DNA of 49,929 bases from UBA12481 sp012523435. Its GTDB lineage: Bacteria; Bacteroidota; Bacteroidia; Bacteroidales; UBA12481. This document shows positions 1 through 8,110 of this stretch, piece after piece (position 1 is the stretch's first letter; every line of letters starts with the position of its first letter). The translations under genes were made by a program, and so were the position numbers. Under the pieces are notes generated by a model. It had not been told where the DNA came from. It ran no database searches and saw nothing but the letters and a program-made list of their open reading frames with translations. The stretch is taken from assembly GCA_028686135.1 (NCBI GenBank), contig JAQUCP010000015.1, positions 1-49,929 on the forward strand, written 5' to 3'.

Positions 1-1
1 C

Positions 2-73
2 AGGCAAAACCCTGAAAAAATGCAAAAGAAAAATAACGAAGAAATCGAGCTGAAAGGCAGCCTGTATCCGTAA
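2..73 (+). CDS. C-terminal end of a protein that starts before the window
   Basis: Frame 2 is open from the window edge for 23 codons and ends in TAA at 71-73. The visible tail is polar and charged and finishes ELKGSLYP. It converges on the Hdr-like operon, whose last stop codon lies only 20 bases further on. The fragment is too short to name a family. It could be chance, but its composition and its tight fit against the next stop favour a real gene end. Confidence 0.4.
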   Translation, partial: RQNPEKMQKKNNEEIELKGSLYP

Positions 74-92
74 ATAGCACAGGTAGAAAAGC

Positions 93-1928
93 TTACGGGA
101 TGGTCACCAAAACTTGCCTTTGTGTTTCGGGGTTCACCGAATGCTTAGGTTCTTTGACCAAGGCAGCTGCCGTAACCTCCGCAATATCGACCACCGGTAC
201 CGGGGAGATCGGCAAAAAACTCTTTTTGCACATCGGGCATCCGGTAACCAGATAGTCGGGCTGATGAACGGTGAGCTGACTTATGGCTCCAAGGGCGACG
301 GCTTTTCGGGTGACCGGATCGAGCCCGGGCGCTCCAAGGCTCCCACCGCAACATAATCCTTTGAGCGTTGGCGTAACATCAGACTGATAGATAGTTTGAA
401 GCACCTGGCGCGGCTCGGTGATGACCCCGCAGCCCCGCCCCAGCTCGCACGGCTCATGCCAGGCAGCAGATCCGGCCTGCTTATCTATCCGCAAGCGTTT
501 CCACTCGATCAATTCATTGATATACTGGCTATGATGCAGAATCCGCATCCCGGGAAGAGCATACTCTTCCTTGAAAATACGGTAACAAATCGGGCATGAG
601 GTAACCAGCAAACTGGCACCCGTGGCCAGGAATTCAGCCTCCAGCTTCTCCCGTTGACGATCGGCACCATCGGCCTGACCCGCCAACCGAAGTGGTCGGC
701 CACAACACGCCTGCCCATCGGCATCAAAGAAACTCCAGAGCGCATGCGATGCATTGAATATCAATTTCATAGACTGGATTATCCCAGGATTAAGATGAGT
801 CATACAACCGGCAAAATAGAGTATCCTGGGATGCGAACCGTTACTCTTCCGTGGAGCGACAGGACTCAGCACCGTGCCAATTCCGGCATCCGGTAAAGCC
901 AGCCGGCGTAGTGGCATCAGCTCAAGACCTACCGGGCAGGCATCCTCACAACGTCCACATTGCAGGCAGGCCCACTCATCACCATTGCAACCCGTTTTGT
1001 ATCGCAAAGACCGGATAAAATAGGTACTCTGAACCAGTAGAGACGGATCGGCCTGGGAAATCTGGCAAGCATCAATGCAAATCCCGCAGGATGAACAGGA
1101 ATTCAGCGAAAGGTTCGTGTATCCCGGTGATTGCTCCGACAAACGAACGCCATATCGCCTGAAAAAGATGAGAACCGCTTCCGATGGGATGTGCGTATAG
1201 CGGGTGAACGGAAGTGCCAGAAAAAAAATCCCCAACACCAGTGAGTAAGCCCACCAAAAGGGCAGAACCAGTGACTGCACCGGCACGATGGCGGCCATCA
1301 GACTACCGATGGAACCCGTCAGAAAACTCCCGGTACCATTGGCTCCACAGGTGGCACTCTCTGCCAGCAATCGGATAGGGAAAATCATCCACAGCGAGAA
1401 AATCGCCAAACGGTCGGGTAATCGATGCCGGGTGGTACGACGCATCCCTACAACCTTCGGCTTGAACCGCTTCATAATGGCAAAAATCAACCCCGAAAGC
1501 ACCAATAGCAGGAAAAGATCCATCCAGAAAGCAAATCCAGGGGTCCAGGCAGCCGCCGGAAACGATGGACCAGCATCAAAGAATCGCCAGAAGACTGATA
1601 CATAAATCGGCTTAAACAACTGGCCGGTATAGTAGGTCGATTCAATATTCCCAATTAATATCAGCATAAACCAGCCAAAAGCCAGACTCATGTGCATATA
1701 CCCCAGTCTGAATCCTGTCTTGAAGATCTTTCGGTGAAACAGCGACTCCCGTACCACTTCAACCAGAGCCTGCCAGGTTTTGATCGTGAGAATCCCTCTC
1801 GTTACCAGACGGCGGTCTGTTGTCGATAAGCCAAAGAACCAGCTAATTACCTTGAAAACAAACCAGATCCCAGTGAAGGTAAAGCCGGCTGTAAAGAGCA
1901 GAACGAATGGATCATACAGCGTCTGCAT
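93..1928 (-). CDS. Membrane-bound HdrD/DsrK-like Fe-S protein with cytochrome-b-like N-terminus
   Basis: A 611-residue fusion. The first ~260 residues carry about five hydrophobic spans resembling the NarI/DsrM/HdrE membrane subunits, with candidate haem-ligand histidines in GYMHMSL and RYTHIPS. Two CX2CX2CX3C ferredoxin motifs follow (CSSCGICIDAC near 280, CLQCGRCEDAC near 323). Two CCG domains come next (CCGRPLRL with CPIC near 411-450, LCCGGSLG with CPMC near 524-575), the sites that bind non-cubane clusters in HdrB/HdrD and DsrK. By family knowledge such proteins pass electrons between a membrane quinone or haem and a thiol, disulfide or soluble Fe-S partner. It is the last gene of the five-gene operon and overlaps its predecessor by 17 bp. 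The substrate cannot be read from sequence. Confidence 0.85.
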   Translation of the reverse strand: MQTLYDPFVLLFTAGFTFTGIWFVFKVISWFFGLSTTDRRLVTRGILTIKTWQALVEVVRESLFHRKIFKTGFRLGYMHMSLAFGWFMLILIGNIESTYYTGQLFKPIYVSVFWRFFDAGPSFPAAAWTPGFAFWMDLFLLLVLSGLIFAIMKRFKPKVVGMRRTTRHRLPDRLAIFSLWMIFPIRLLAESATCGANGTGSFLTGSIGSLMAAIVPVQSLVLPFWWAYSLVLGIFFLALPFTRYTHIPSEAVLIFFRRYGVRLSEQSPGYTNLSLNSCSSCGICIDACQISQADPSLLVQSTYFIRSLRYKTGCNGDEWACLQCGRCEDACPVGLELMPLRRLALPDAGIGTVLSPVAPRKSNGSHPRILYFAGCMTHLNPGIIQSMKLIFNASHALWSFFDADGQACCGRPLRLAGQADGADRQREKLEAEFLATGASLLVTSCPICYRIFKEEYALPGMRILHHSQYINELIEWKRLRIDKQAGSAAWHEPCELGRGCGVITEPRQVLQTIYQSDVTPTLKGLCCGGSLGAPGLDPVTRKAVALGAISQLTVHQPDYLVTGCPMCKKSFLPISPVPVVDIAEVTAAALVKEPKHSVNPETQRQVLVTIP

Positions 1929-2268
1929 AGTTCTTAATTTCTTTCATTAGTTCGATAGCCATCAGACGTGTCTGAATTCCCCTCGGACACACCAGCTGGC
2001 ATTTGCCACATAACAGACAGTTCTTAACCGTAACCGGGTTCCCGGAGGCTGTCACCTGCCTATTCCGGCAGTTGATTCCGGCAGCAGTGGCCATTCCTAG
2101 CATACCGATACCCACAGGGCATGTAGCAACACAAGCACCACAGCGAAGGCAAGAGCGCCAGGAAGGTACTTTTTGTGTCAGCTTGTCGTTCAACCGCTCA
2201 TCAACCAGATCCAGATCGAGCATTCGCCCCTCGTTCATCCCAAATCCAAACTTTTCTTGAGTACTCAT
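1912..2268 (-). CDS. Small 4Fe-4S dicluster protein, HdrC-like
   Basis: A 118-residue soluble protein with two ferredoxin motifs: C40-C43-C46-C50 (CLRCGACVATCP) and C84-C87-C90-C94 (CLLCGKCQLVCPRG). They are separated by an insert with one extra cysteine (C67). This is the HdrC/QmoC ferredoxin layout, an electron wire between a flavin subunit and a CCG-domain subunit. Its start shares ATGA with the stop of the HdrA-like gene, and its own end overlaps the membrane fusion gene, so translation of all three is likely coupled. It may supply the ferredoxin clusters that the neighbouring HdrA-like protein lacks. Confidence 0.8.
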   Translation of the reverse strand: MSTQEKFGFGMNEGRMLDLDLVDERLNDKLTQKVPSWRSCLRCGACVATCPVGIGMLGMATAAGINCRNRQVTASGNPVTVKNCLLCGKCQLVCPRGIQTRLMAIELMKEIKNYADAV

Positions 2269-3347
2269 AAGCTTGAATTTCGGTTTTTCAGATATTCAAA
2301 AACCTGTACGGCAGCCGATCGCCCGGAAGCCACCGACTCCGGAATACTCATCGGGCCAGAACAAGCACCAGCCAGGAAGAGGCCCGGACAGGACGCAACA
2401 GCCTGACTAGCATGGGGATTGTCCGCTTTAAGAAAGGATCGGCCATTACCATGGGAGTCGGATTGGCCATTTAACATCAGCTCCGGACAGGCAGGCACCA
2501 TACCCACCAGTAAAACCAGCCAATCAACCGTTAGCTTTACCGGCTTACCCAACAGCGTATCCTCAGCTTTCACCCGGATACGACCATACTGATCTTCAGA
2601 CGCTTCGGAGACTCGCCCCCGGATGAAGCGTATTGCATACTCTTCCTGGGCCTGGCGATAAAGCTCCTCATATCCATTGCCATAGGCCCGAATATCGATG
2701 TAAAAATTGTACACACGGCAGCGCGGAAATTGCTCCCGGATCTCAATCGCCTGCTTAATGCCCGTGATACAACAAACCCGGCTGCAATAAGGAACCCCAA
2801 CCTGCTGATCGCGGGAGCCTACACAATGAACAAAGGCAACAGCCTCAGGATCCTCCTCGCCCCGGCGCAACCGACTGATGTCAGTCTTGAAATGATACTC
2901 CAAATCGGGAGAGGTGATCACGCGGGGATAAATTCCATACCCAAACTCCTCTTTTAATCGGGCATCGAAAAAATCGAATCCATTGGCAACAATCACAGCA
3001 TCAGCATCTTTCGCTTGACTTTCATCCACCAGAATTCTGAGTCGCCCCGCCTGTTTCTCGATCCCGGTGACGAATCGACCGAACTGTTTATTCACTTCCC
3101 GGTAGTGGTTCGGATCAAAGAGATCGCGATAAACAACCTCAGCCTCTTCCCTGCCCGGAAACAGCTGATAATACCGGTTTAACTTACCTCCGGCGAACGT
3201 CTCTTTTTCGTACCAATCAACCGCCAGTCCCAGCATTGAGGCTGTCTGCGCCGCTGCCGCTCCTGCCGGTCCAGCTCCAATAACCGCCACTCGGTGAGAT
3301 GTCGTACTACTTTGATTATCTGGATTATGCTTTAATCTTTCACTCAT
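2265..3347 (-). CDS. HdrA-like FAD protein, short form
   Basis: A 360-residue flavoprotein of the HdrA/QmoA kind. The dinucleotide fold GAGPAG is at residues 24-29. The HdrA signature CVGSRDQQVGVPYCSRVCC lies near 175-195 and holds the cysteines of the HdrA-specific 4Fe-4S cluster. A second Rossmann half ends with the AGACSGP FAD-site segment. Full-length methanogen HdrA is about 650 residues and carries extra ferredoxin domains; both N- and C-terminal ferredoxin modules are absent here, as in QmoA. It overlaps the HdrB-like gene upstream and the small HdrC downstream by ATGA. Its role is inferred to be the flavin hub of the complex; whether it bifurcates electrons is unknown. Confidence 0.82.
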   Translation of the reverse strand: MSERLKHNPDNQSSTTSHRVAVIGAGPAGAAAAQTASMLGLAVDWYEKETFAGGKLNRYYQLFPGREEAEVVYRDLFDPNHYREVNKQFGRFVTGIEKQAGRLRILVDESQAKDADAVIVANGFDFFDARLKEEFGYGIYPRVITSPDLEYHFKTDISRLRRGEEDPEAVAFVHCVGSRDQQVGVPYCSRVCCITGIKQAIEIREQFPRCRVYNFYIDIRAYGNGYEELYRQAQEEYAIRFIRGRVSEASEDQYGRIRVKAEDTLLGKPVKLTVDWLVLLVGMVPACPELMLNGQSDSHGNGRSFLKADNPHASQAVASCPGLFLAGACSGPMSIPESVASGRSAAVQVFEYLKNRNSSL

Positions 3348-4393
3348 ACTGATTGGTTTTGTAAGACGCCACCACCAATCAATCTTCCCTGACGGTCGGC
3401 GTATTTCAGTTCGGGTTGGAAAGGAACGCCCATTTTGATCAACAGGGGTTCCACAGGCACCTGGTGGGTTTGCAGGCCGATCTCCCAGGGATCATACCCC
3501 AGGATCAGTCCGGCGAGCTCCTCATGCGAAAGCACGGGGATCTTTTGACCATCAGCACCATAGACTAGTCCCTCAGCCTCCTCCAGGGTGTACTGCCATC
3601 GGTCGATAAACATATTGCATCCCGGGCAGTTAGTAAGAATCAGGTCAGGCTCATACGGCTTCATAGATTCCAGCTTGATTTTGGTATGGGAGACCGAATA
3701 GCCCCGGTTTTCTTGGACAGCATAGTGACGAAATCCGAAACCGCAGCAATGGCGTCTCTCGGGATAGTCAACCACCTCCCCGCCCCACGCTTGAATCAGA
3801 CCGGCCAATACCTGCGGAAACTCCGATCCACCCACGCCCCTGGCGGGGAAGATCTTGGCATAATGGCATCCGATATGATCCACTACCCGCAGCTTCCGGC
3901 CCGTCTCCCGGTTCACAAGGGGGAATTTCATCTGTGCGGCCAGTTCATTGCGATAGCAGTAGATAACATCGGAAGAGTGAACCATATTGACTGGCTCCTG
4001 AAAAGTCCGGCCAGTGGCTTCAAACAAATAACCCGCAATACGCTCCCTCAGCTCGGGTTGATGGTGCCACAGGTCGAGAATTTCCGAATAGATCCCGAAA
4101 GAGGTGACACAGGAGATGACCAGATTGCGGAGTCCACTGGCATTCATCAACGCAAAATGGCGAGCCACAACCGTCATGATGGTTTCCAAGGGCACTACAT
4201 CACAATGATATCCGATGCCGGTACAAGTAGTATGCTCCGGGTCCTCCACGAGATGTTTACCAAGCTTATCGCGCACAACCTCCATAAACAGTTTCTCGGC
4301 ACCAGGAAAGAAATTCTGGCGGATGCAACTCCGAACGAAGAAGTAATCATCTCCGGCAATCTCTTTCTGGTAATCTTTCCAATAATTCATCAT
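3344..4393 (-). CDS. HdrB-like CCG-domain protein with a decayed first CCG motif
   Basis: A 349-residue soluble protein related to HdrB. The C-terminal half keeps a full CCG set: CHYAKIF near 177, HCCGFGFRH near 216 and CPGC near 257. In the N-terminal half the equivalent sites read TTCTGIGYHC and SCVTSFG, so one cysteine of the CC pair and one of the CxxC pair appear lost. HdrB normally binds two non-cubane clusters at CCG motifs and reduces a disulfide; this protein may bind only one. It lies 28 bp after the HdrC-like gene and overlaps the HdrA-like gene by ATGA. It begins with two consecutive ATG codons; the first was taken. Confidence 0.8.
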   Translation of the reverse strand: MMNYWKDYQKEIAGDDYFFVRSCIRQNFFPGAEKLFMEVVRDKLGKHLVEDPEHTTCTGIGYHCDVVPLETIMTVVARHFALMNASGLRNLVISCVTSFGIYSEILDLWHHQPELRERIAGYLFEATGRTFQEPVNMVHSSDVIYCYRNELAAQMKFPLVNRETGRKLRVVDHIGCHYAKIFPARGVGGSEFPQVLAGLIQAWGGEVVDYPERRHCCGFGFRHYAVQENRGYSVSHTKIKLESMKPYEPDLILTNCPGCNMFIDRWQYTLEEAEGLVYGADGQKIPVLSHEELAGLILGYDPWEIGLQTHQVPVEPLLIKMGVPFQPELKYADRQGRLIGGGVLQNQSV

Positions 4394-4421
4394 TCCGCAT
4401 TACCTATTAAGGTACTCATTA

Positions 4422-5048
4422 TCAATGTCTTTCTGTGCTATCTTCCGCTCCGGCTTCGATCTGATCCCAGAGTTTCATTCCCCCTGTCACCTCAAAGATT
4501 CGTTGTAACTCAAGCCTGGTTTGAGGGCCAGGTTTTCGGAGCAGACTACCACCAACCCGGTCGAACGTCTCATCAAAACGCCCGTAAACCTGCGAAGCAT
4601 TATGAACCATCCATTCCCATACCGGCCCCTGCTCCGGATGTTGATCCGGCTCCATGCGAGTAGGATGGACACAGTAGCCAGTACTCAGAATGTTCTCTCC
4701 AATTCCCCTTTTTATGACGATTTGCTGGCGGCCATAGGTTGATTGACCGAATAGTCCGGTTTCAATCGAGACTTTGCGCAGGATCTGTATCAGCGAACCG
4801 GGGATATTACCTCGTGGGCACCTGGGCTTGCAGCTCATACACTGGCCGCAATACCAGATAGTATCAGAAGAGAGCAGCTCCCGGAGAGTCTCTTCATTGC
4901 CTTCCAGAACTTCATTCACAATTTGGCGGGGATCGTAAGGGAAATAGACAGCTGCCGGACAAATGGCAGTGCAAACACCGCAATTAATGCACGACTGGCA
5001 TGCTTCGCGATAACGGGGATCTTCGGCAATTTTGGCTGCAAGGTCCAT
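4422..5048 (-). CDS. HdrC-like 4Fe-4S dicluster protein, first gene of the operon
   Basis: A 208-residue protein with the canonical HdrC pattern: CQSCINCGVCTAIC at residues 17-30 and YCGQCMSCKPRCPRG near 66-80, joined by a helical linker. A C-terminal region of about 110 residues has no recognisable motif. HdrC passes electrons between HdrA and HdrB. This is the promoter-proximal gene: a TAAATTTG box lies just upstream on the same strand (5072-5065). The operon thus holds two different HdrC-type wires, this one followed by HdrB and the 118-residue one followed by the membrane fusion, suggesting two electron paths from one flavin subunit. Confidence 0.82.
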   Translation of the reverse strand: MDLAAKIAEDPRYREACQSCINCGVCTAICPAAVYFPYDPRQIVNEVLEGNEETLRELLSSDTIWYCGQCMSCKPRCPRGNIPGSLIQILRKVSIETGLFGQSTYGRQQIVIKRGIGENILSTGYCVHPTRMEPDQHPEQGPVWEWMVHNASQVYGRFDETFDRVGGSLLRKPGPQTRLELQRIFEVTGGMKLWDQIEAGAEDSTERH

Positions 5049-5064
5049 AGAAAGACACTTTTGC

Positions 5065-5072
5065 CAAATTTA
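5065..5072 (-). promoter_or_regulatory. Candidate -7 box of the hdr-like operon
   Basis: TAAATTTG on the minus strand fits the Bacteroidota TAnnTTTG box and lies 17 bp ahead of the ATG at 5048. I see no good TTG at the -33 position, so this rests on one box only. Confidence 0.4.
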
Positions 5073-5186
5073 GCCTCATTATCAGGACTATATAAGAAGA
5101 GAAATACCGAAATCGCAGCTAACTCCTACGTAATCGGAATGTAAAAAATACGACTGGACATCCCGCATAAATACGGAGACGAGAGT

Positions 5187-5828
5187 TTACAATTCGACCA
5201 GTTTCTCTTGGATGGCATAAACCACCAAACTGGCGGTATTCCGACATCCGGTCTTAGCCAGGATATTAGATCGGTGTGAATCCACTGTTCGCTTACTCAG
5301 ACAGAGTTCATCCGCAATTTCAAGAGTTGAAAGCCCTTTACAAATGAGCAGCACAATCTCTTTCTCGCGGTCTGACAAAGGAGAATTTGGGGTTAACTCC
5401 TCTGGGGCATTTTTCAACGAGTGGACCAGGTTCATCAGCAGCTCGTGAGAAAAATAGTTCCCGCCTTCCACAATGGTTTGGAGCGCCTGCTTTACTTCGG
5501 TCACATCCGAGTTCTTGAGTAAAAAGCCCCGTACACCCGCGTCAACCATCTTGAAATAGTAGTCCTGCTCCCCAAACATACTGAGCGTAATAATCTTAAG
5601 ATCAGGATACTTTGCCAAGGCCTGGCGAGCCGCTTCAATGCCATCCATCTCCGGCATGGCGATATCTAAAAACACAACATCGGGAATCTCCTGCTCCAGA
5701 ATTTCGAGAAACTCTATCCCGTTAGAAGCTTCGCCACTCACCTCAAATTGATCCAAGGTTTCAATCAACAACCGTAATCCTTTGCGGAACAATTTGTGGT
5801 CATCGACTATCAATACGTTATATTTCAT
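5187..5828 (-). CDS. NarL/FixJ-type response regulator
   Basis: A 213-residue two-domain regulator. The receiver domain has acidic residues D9-D10, phosphoacceptor D55 in FLDIAMP and the usual switch lysine region FLLKNSD. The C-terminal LuxR-type helix-turn-helix includes LSDREKEIVLLICKG and LSKRTVDSHRSNIL. It should bind DNA when phosphorylated by the adjacent kinase. A longer frame begins at 5843, but the ATG at 5828 gives an ATGA overlap with the kinase stop and starts directly at MKYNVLIVDDH, so it was chosen. The regulon is not visible; the hdr-like operon directly downstream on the same strand, about 140 bp away, is a possible target by position only. Confidence 0.9.
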   Translation of the reverse strand: MKYNVLIVDDHKLFRKGLRLLIETLDQFEVSGEASNGIEFLEILEQEIPDVVFLDIAMPEMDGIEAARQALAKYPDLKIITLSMFGEQDYYFKMVDAGVRGFLLKNSDVTEVKQALQTIVEGGNYFSHELLMNLVHSLKNAPEELTPNSPLSDREKEIVLLICKGLSTLEIADELCLSKRTVDSHRSNILAKTGCRNTASLVVYAIQEKLVEL

Positions 5829-6784
5829 GGCTTTACGCTGCATTTAACCTGTATAAACACCCGAAACCCCTGCCCTACCCGAGAATCAAATAACACCTGC
5901 CCTTTGAGCGAATTTACCCGGGAACGAATGTTCGATAATCCTGACCCCTCATTGTCCGGATTACGCATCATCTTTTCCACCTCGAAGCCAATCCCATTAT
6001 CCTGATATTCTAGCTTCAAATGCCCATCTTCATAGTTCAAACTTAGCTGTGCCTCGGTAGATTGCGAATGTTGTATCGTGTTGTTAATCAACTCACTCGA
6101 TACGCGATAAAAGACAACCTCCACACTTTCGTCAAAACGTTCGCCCAGGAGATTCGTCGTCATCCGGAGATTAAGCCGGCGGGATTGGACAAGTTTATTA
6201 ATATAGTTTCTCAAGGCTCGCACCAGGCCAAAGTTTCGAAGCATATGGGGACTCAGATGGTCGGAGATATCTTTGACGCTCCGGATAGCCTCGTCAGTGG
6301 TTTCTCGTGCATTTCTGACAATCTCGAGAGCTTTTGGATCCGTTGATAAACTCTCGACGGTCGAAACGGACATTTTGATGGCACTAAGCAGCGGACCAAG
6401 CCCGTCGTGCAAGTCTTTAGCGATGCGTGTACGTTCGCCCTCTTCTGTCTCTAAAATCGCCGTCAGGAATCGTTTCTCGGTCTTCCGTCGTTCAATCTCC
6501 ACCCGCTTCATGTATTTAAAAATTCGTTGAATCAGAAAAACGCCGGCAGCAAAAAAAACCGAGGTAAAAACACCCATCCAAATATACAGCTCCCTGAAAT
6601 AATCGGGCTGAAAATTACTTATGAAGGGGAGTAACTCAATCAGACGCAGGAAAACCATCAGCAAAAGACCAAGGGTAATCAGGATCCAGGAAAGGGCATA
6701 CTTGGTAGCCCGAAACAGTTTCAGGGCGATCCCGGCTGCAATAAGCTGGATGATAATCGAAATGACCAACAAAAACTTTAGCAT
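5825..6784 (-). CDS. Membrane sensor histidine kinase (HisKA_3 type)
   Basis: About 319 residues from the ATG at 6784. There are three predicted membrane spans in the first ~90 residues and little periplasmic sequence, then a short coiled coil. The HisKA_3 phosphoacceptor helix has the histidine in AKDLHDGLGP. The ATPase domain carries an N-box-like ELINNTIQH and G boxes DNGIGF and GSGLSNI. This architecture pairs with NarL-type regulators, and the partner gene overlaps it by ATGA. The frame stays open up to 6883, but a promoter-like TAATTTTG box sits inside that extension, so the shorter start is preferred. The sensed signal probably acts in or at the membrane. Confidence 0.85.
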   Translation of the reverse strand: MLKFLLVISIIIQLIAAGIALKLFRATKYALSWILITLGLLLMVFLRLIELLPFISNFQPDYFRELYIWMGVFTSVFFAAGVFLIQRIFKYMKRVEIERRKTEKRFLTAILETEEGERTRIAKDLHDGLGPLLSAIKMSVSTVESLSTDPKALEIVRNARETTDEAIRSVKDISDHLSPHMLRNFGLVRALRNYINKLVQSRRLNLRMTTNLLGERFDESVEVVFYRVSSELINNTIQHSQSTEAQLSLNYEDGHLKLEYQDNGIGFEVEKMMRNPDNEGSGLSNIRSRVNSLKGQVLFDSRVGQGFRVFIQVKCSVKP

Positions 6785-6801
6785 ATCCCCGGGGTTTTCA
6801 A

Positions 6802-6809
6802 CAAAATTA
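6802..6809 (-). promoter_or_regulatory. Candidate -7 box of the kinase/regulator operon
   Basis: TAATTTTG on the minus strand, with a TTG about 22 bases further upstream, fits a Bacteroidota housekeeping promoter. It lies 18 bp before the ATG at 6784 and inside the longer open frame, which argues for the shorter kinase start. Confidence 0.45.
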
Positions 6810-6861
6810 GTCCGAATTGATGGAAATCCGTCAACAAGGTAACCATTTCCAGCGGGATGAC

Positions 6862-6869
6862 TATCTTTG
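6862..6869 (+). promoter_or_regulatory. Candidate -7 box of the FISUMP lipoprotein gene
   Basis: TATCTTTG matches TAnnTTTG and stands 43 bp before the ATG at 6913. No convincing -33 TTG is seen. It is divergent from the kinase promoter. Confidence 0.35.
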
Positions 6870-6912
6870 TTAATTCGGTACATTTACTATCACTTGTCAA
6901 AATTCTAAACTA

Positions 6913-8103
6913 ATGAACCTAGTTCGATCACTTGCCCTGTTAAGCCTCCTTGGCATTCTGGCTGTGTTGGCTTCCTGCGATAAAGAGAACCAGCCTCCGG
7001 TAGCATCCTTCACGATTGATCCTGCAACCGGTAATGAACTAACCATTTTTTATTTCGATGCCAGCGCATCCTCAGATAAAAACGACAAGACTGAGGATTT
7101 GGTGGTTATGTGGGATTGGGAAGGCGATGGGCGTTTTGACACTCCGTTTGCTGCGAAAAAGACCGCCGATCACAAATATAGCCAGCCTGGTGAATATCAA
7201 GTTACTTTAGTGGTCAAGGACCCCAGAGGCCTCACCGATACCTTGAGTTTGCCCCTGCTAGTGACTAGCTCAAACTTACCACCCGATCCTCCTAGCAATC
7301 CAAATCCAGCCGATGGGAATACTACCCTGACTAACAAGCCGTGGCTCAAATGGGACTGCCATGATCCGGACGGAGATGCCATCATCTTCACCTGCTTCTT
7401 CGGCACCACAAACCCGCCACCTCAATTCTCTACCAATCAGATGTATGGAACCATCCAGCCTGGCGATCTGGAATACGGAACAACCTATTACTGGAAAATC
7501 AATGCCCGCGACGTCAAAGGCAATACATCCGAGGGACCAGTATGGTCGTTCCAAACCATCGATCTGCATTTCAGCACCCTGACCGACAACCGGGATGGAC
7601 AAACCTATACCACGATCCAGGTGGGCACCGACTGGTGGATGGCCGAAAACCTCCGCTACGAAACAGAAAGCGGTTCCTACTGCTACGAAAATAGCGACGT
7701 CCGGTGCAATACCTATGGCAAACTGTACACCTGGGACGCAGCCATGAACGCCTGCCCGGATGGCTGGCATCTGCCAACACTCAATGAATTCCATGCCATG
7801 GTCAATACCCTCGGAGGTGTCGACAGCGCAGGAGGTAAGCTAAAAGATACCGAATCGATGCTCTGGAAAGAACCTAACACAGGAGCTACCAACATATCAG
7901 GATTCGGAGCCCTGCCAGCTGGCAGACGGTACGATCAAGGTGAATTTGCAGGAGTGGGATACTATGCCCAATTCTTCTCATCTACCGAATATAACAGCCA
8001 AGATGCCTACAACCTGACACTCGGCTACGACTACGCATCAACCTTCATCTATAATTACCGGAAATCATATGCCATCTCAGTGCGGTGCGTGAAGGATAAA
8101 TAG
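6913..8103 (+). CDS. Lipoprotein with PKD, Ig-like and FISUMP domains
   Basis: A 396-residue exported protein. The signal peptide ends in a lipobox (VLASC, lipidated C22), so it is anchored to a membrane. Residues ~28-120 look like a PKD domain (DASASSDKNDK, WDWEGDGRFD, KYSQPGEYQVTL). Residues ~125-220 look like an Ig/FN3-type module rich in proline and aspartate. From ~225 to the end lies a FISUMP domain (DWWMAENLRYET, YTWDAAMNACPDGWHLPT, GFGALPAGRR, FFSSTEY, VRCVKDK). FISUMP is abundant in Bacteroidota and Fibrobacteres; its molecular role is unsettled and is often assumed to be surface binding. Cysteines in the FISUMP part may form disulfides. It is a single gene between convergent and divergent neighbours. 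Confidence 0.85.
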   Translation: MNLVRSLALLSLLGILAVLASCDKENQPPVASFTIDPATGNELTIFYFDASASSDKNDKTEDLVVMWDWEGDGRFDTPFAAKKTADHKYSQPGEYQVTLVVKDPRGLTDTLSLPLLVTSSNLPPDPPSNPNPADGNTTLTNKPWLKWDCHDPDGDAIIFTCFFGTTNPPPQFSTNQMYGTIQPGDLEYGTTYYWKINARDVKGNTSEGPVWSFQTIDLHFSTLTDNRDGQTYTTIQVGTDWWMAENLRYETESGSYCYENSDVRCNTYGKLYTWDAAMNACPDGWHLPTLNEFHAMVNTLGGVDSAGGKLKDTESMLWKEPNTGATNISGFGALPAGRRYDQGEFAGVGYYAQFFSSTEYNSQDAYNLTLGYDYASTFIYNYRKSYAISVRCVKDK

Positions 8104-8110
8104 ACCGTAA

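Noticed and set aside
3686..4663. A 325-codon plus-strand open frame
   Set aside because: It is antisense to the HdrB-like and HdrC-like genes, whose cysteine motifs are unmistakable.
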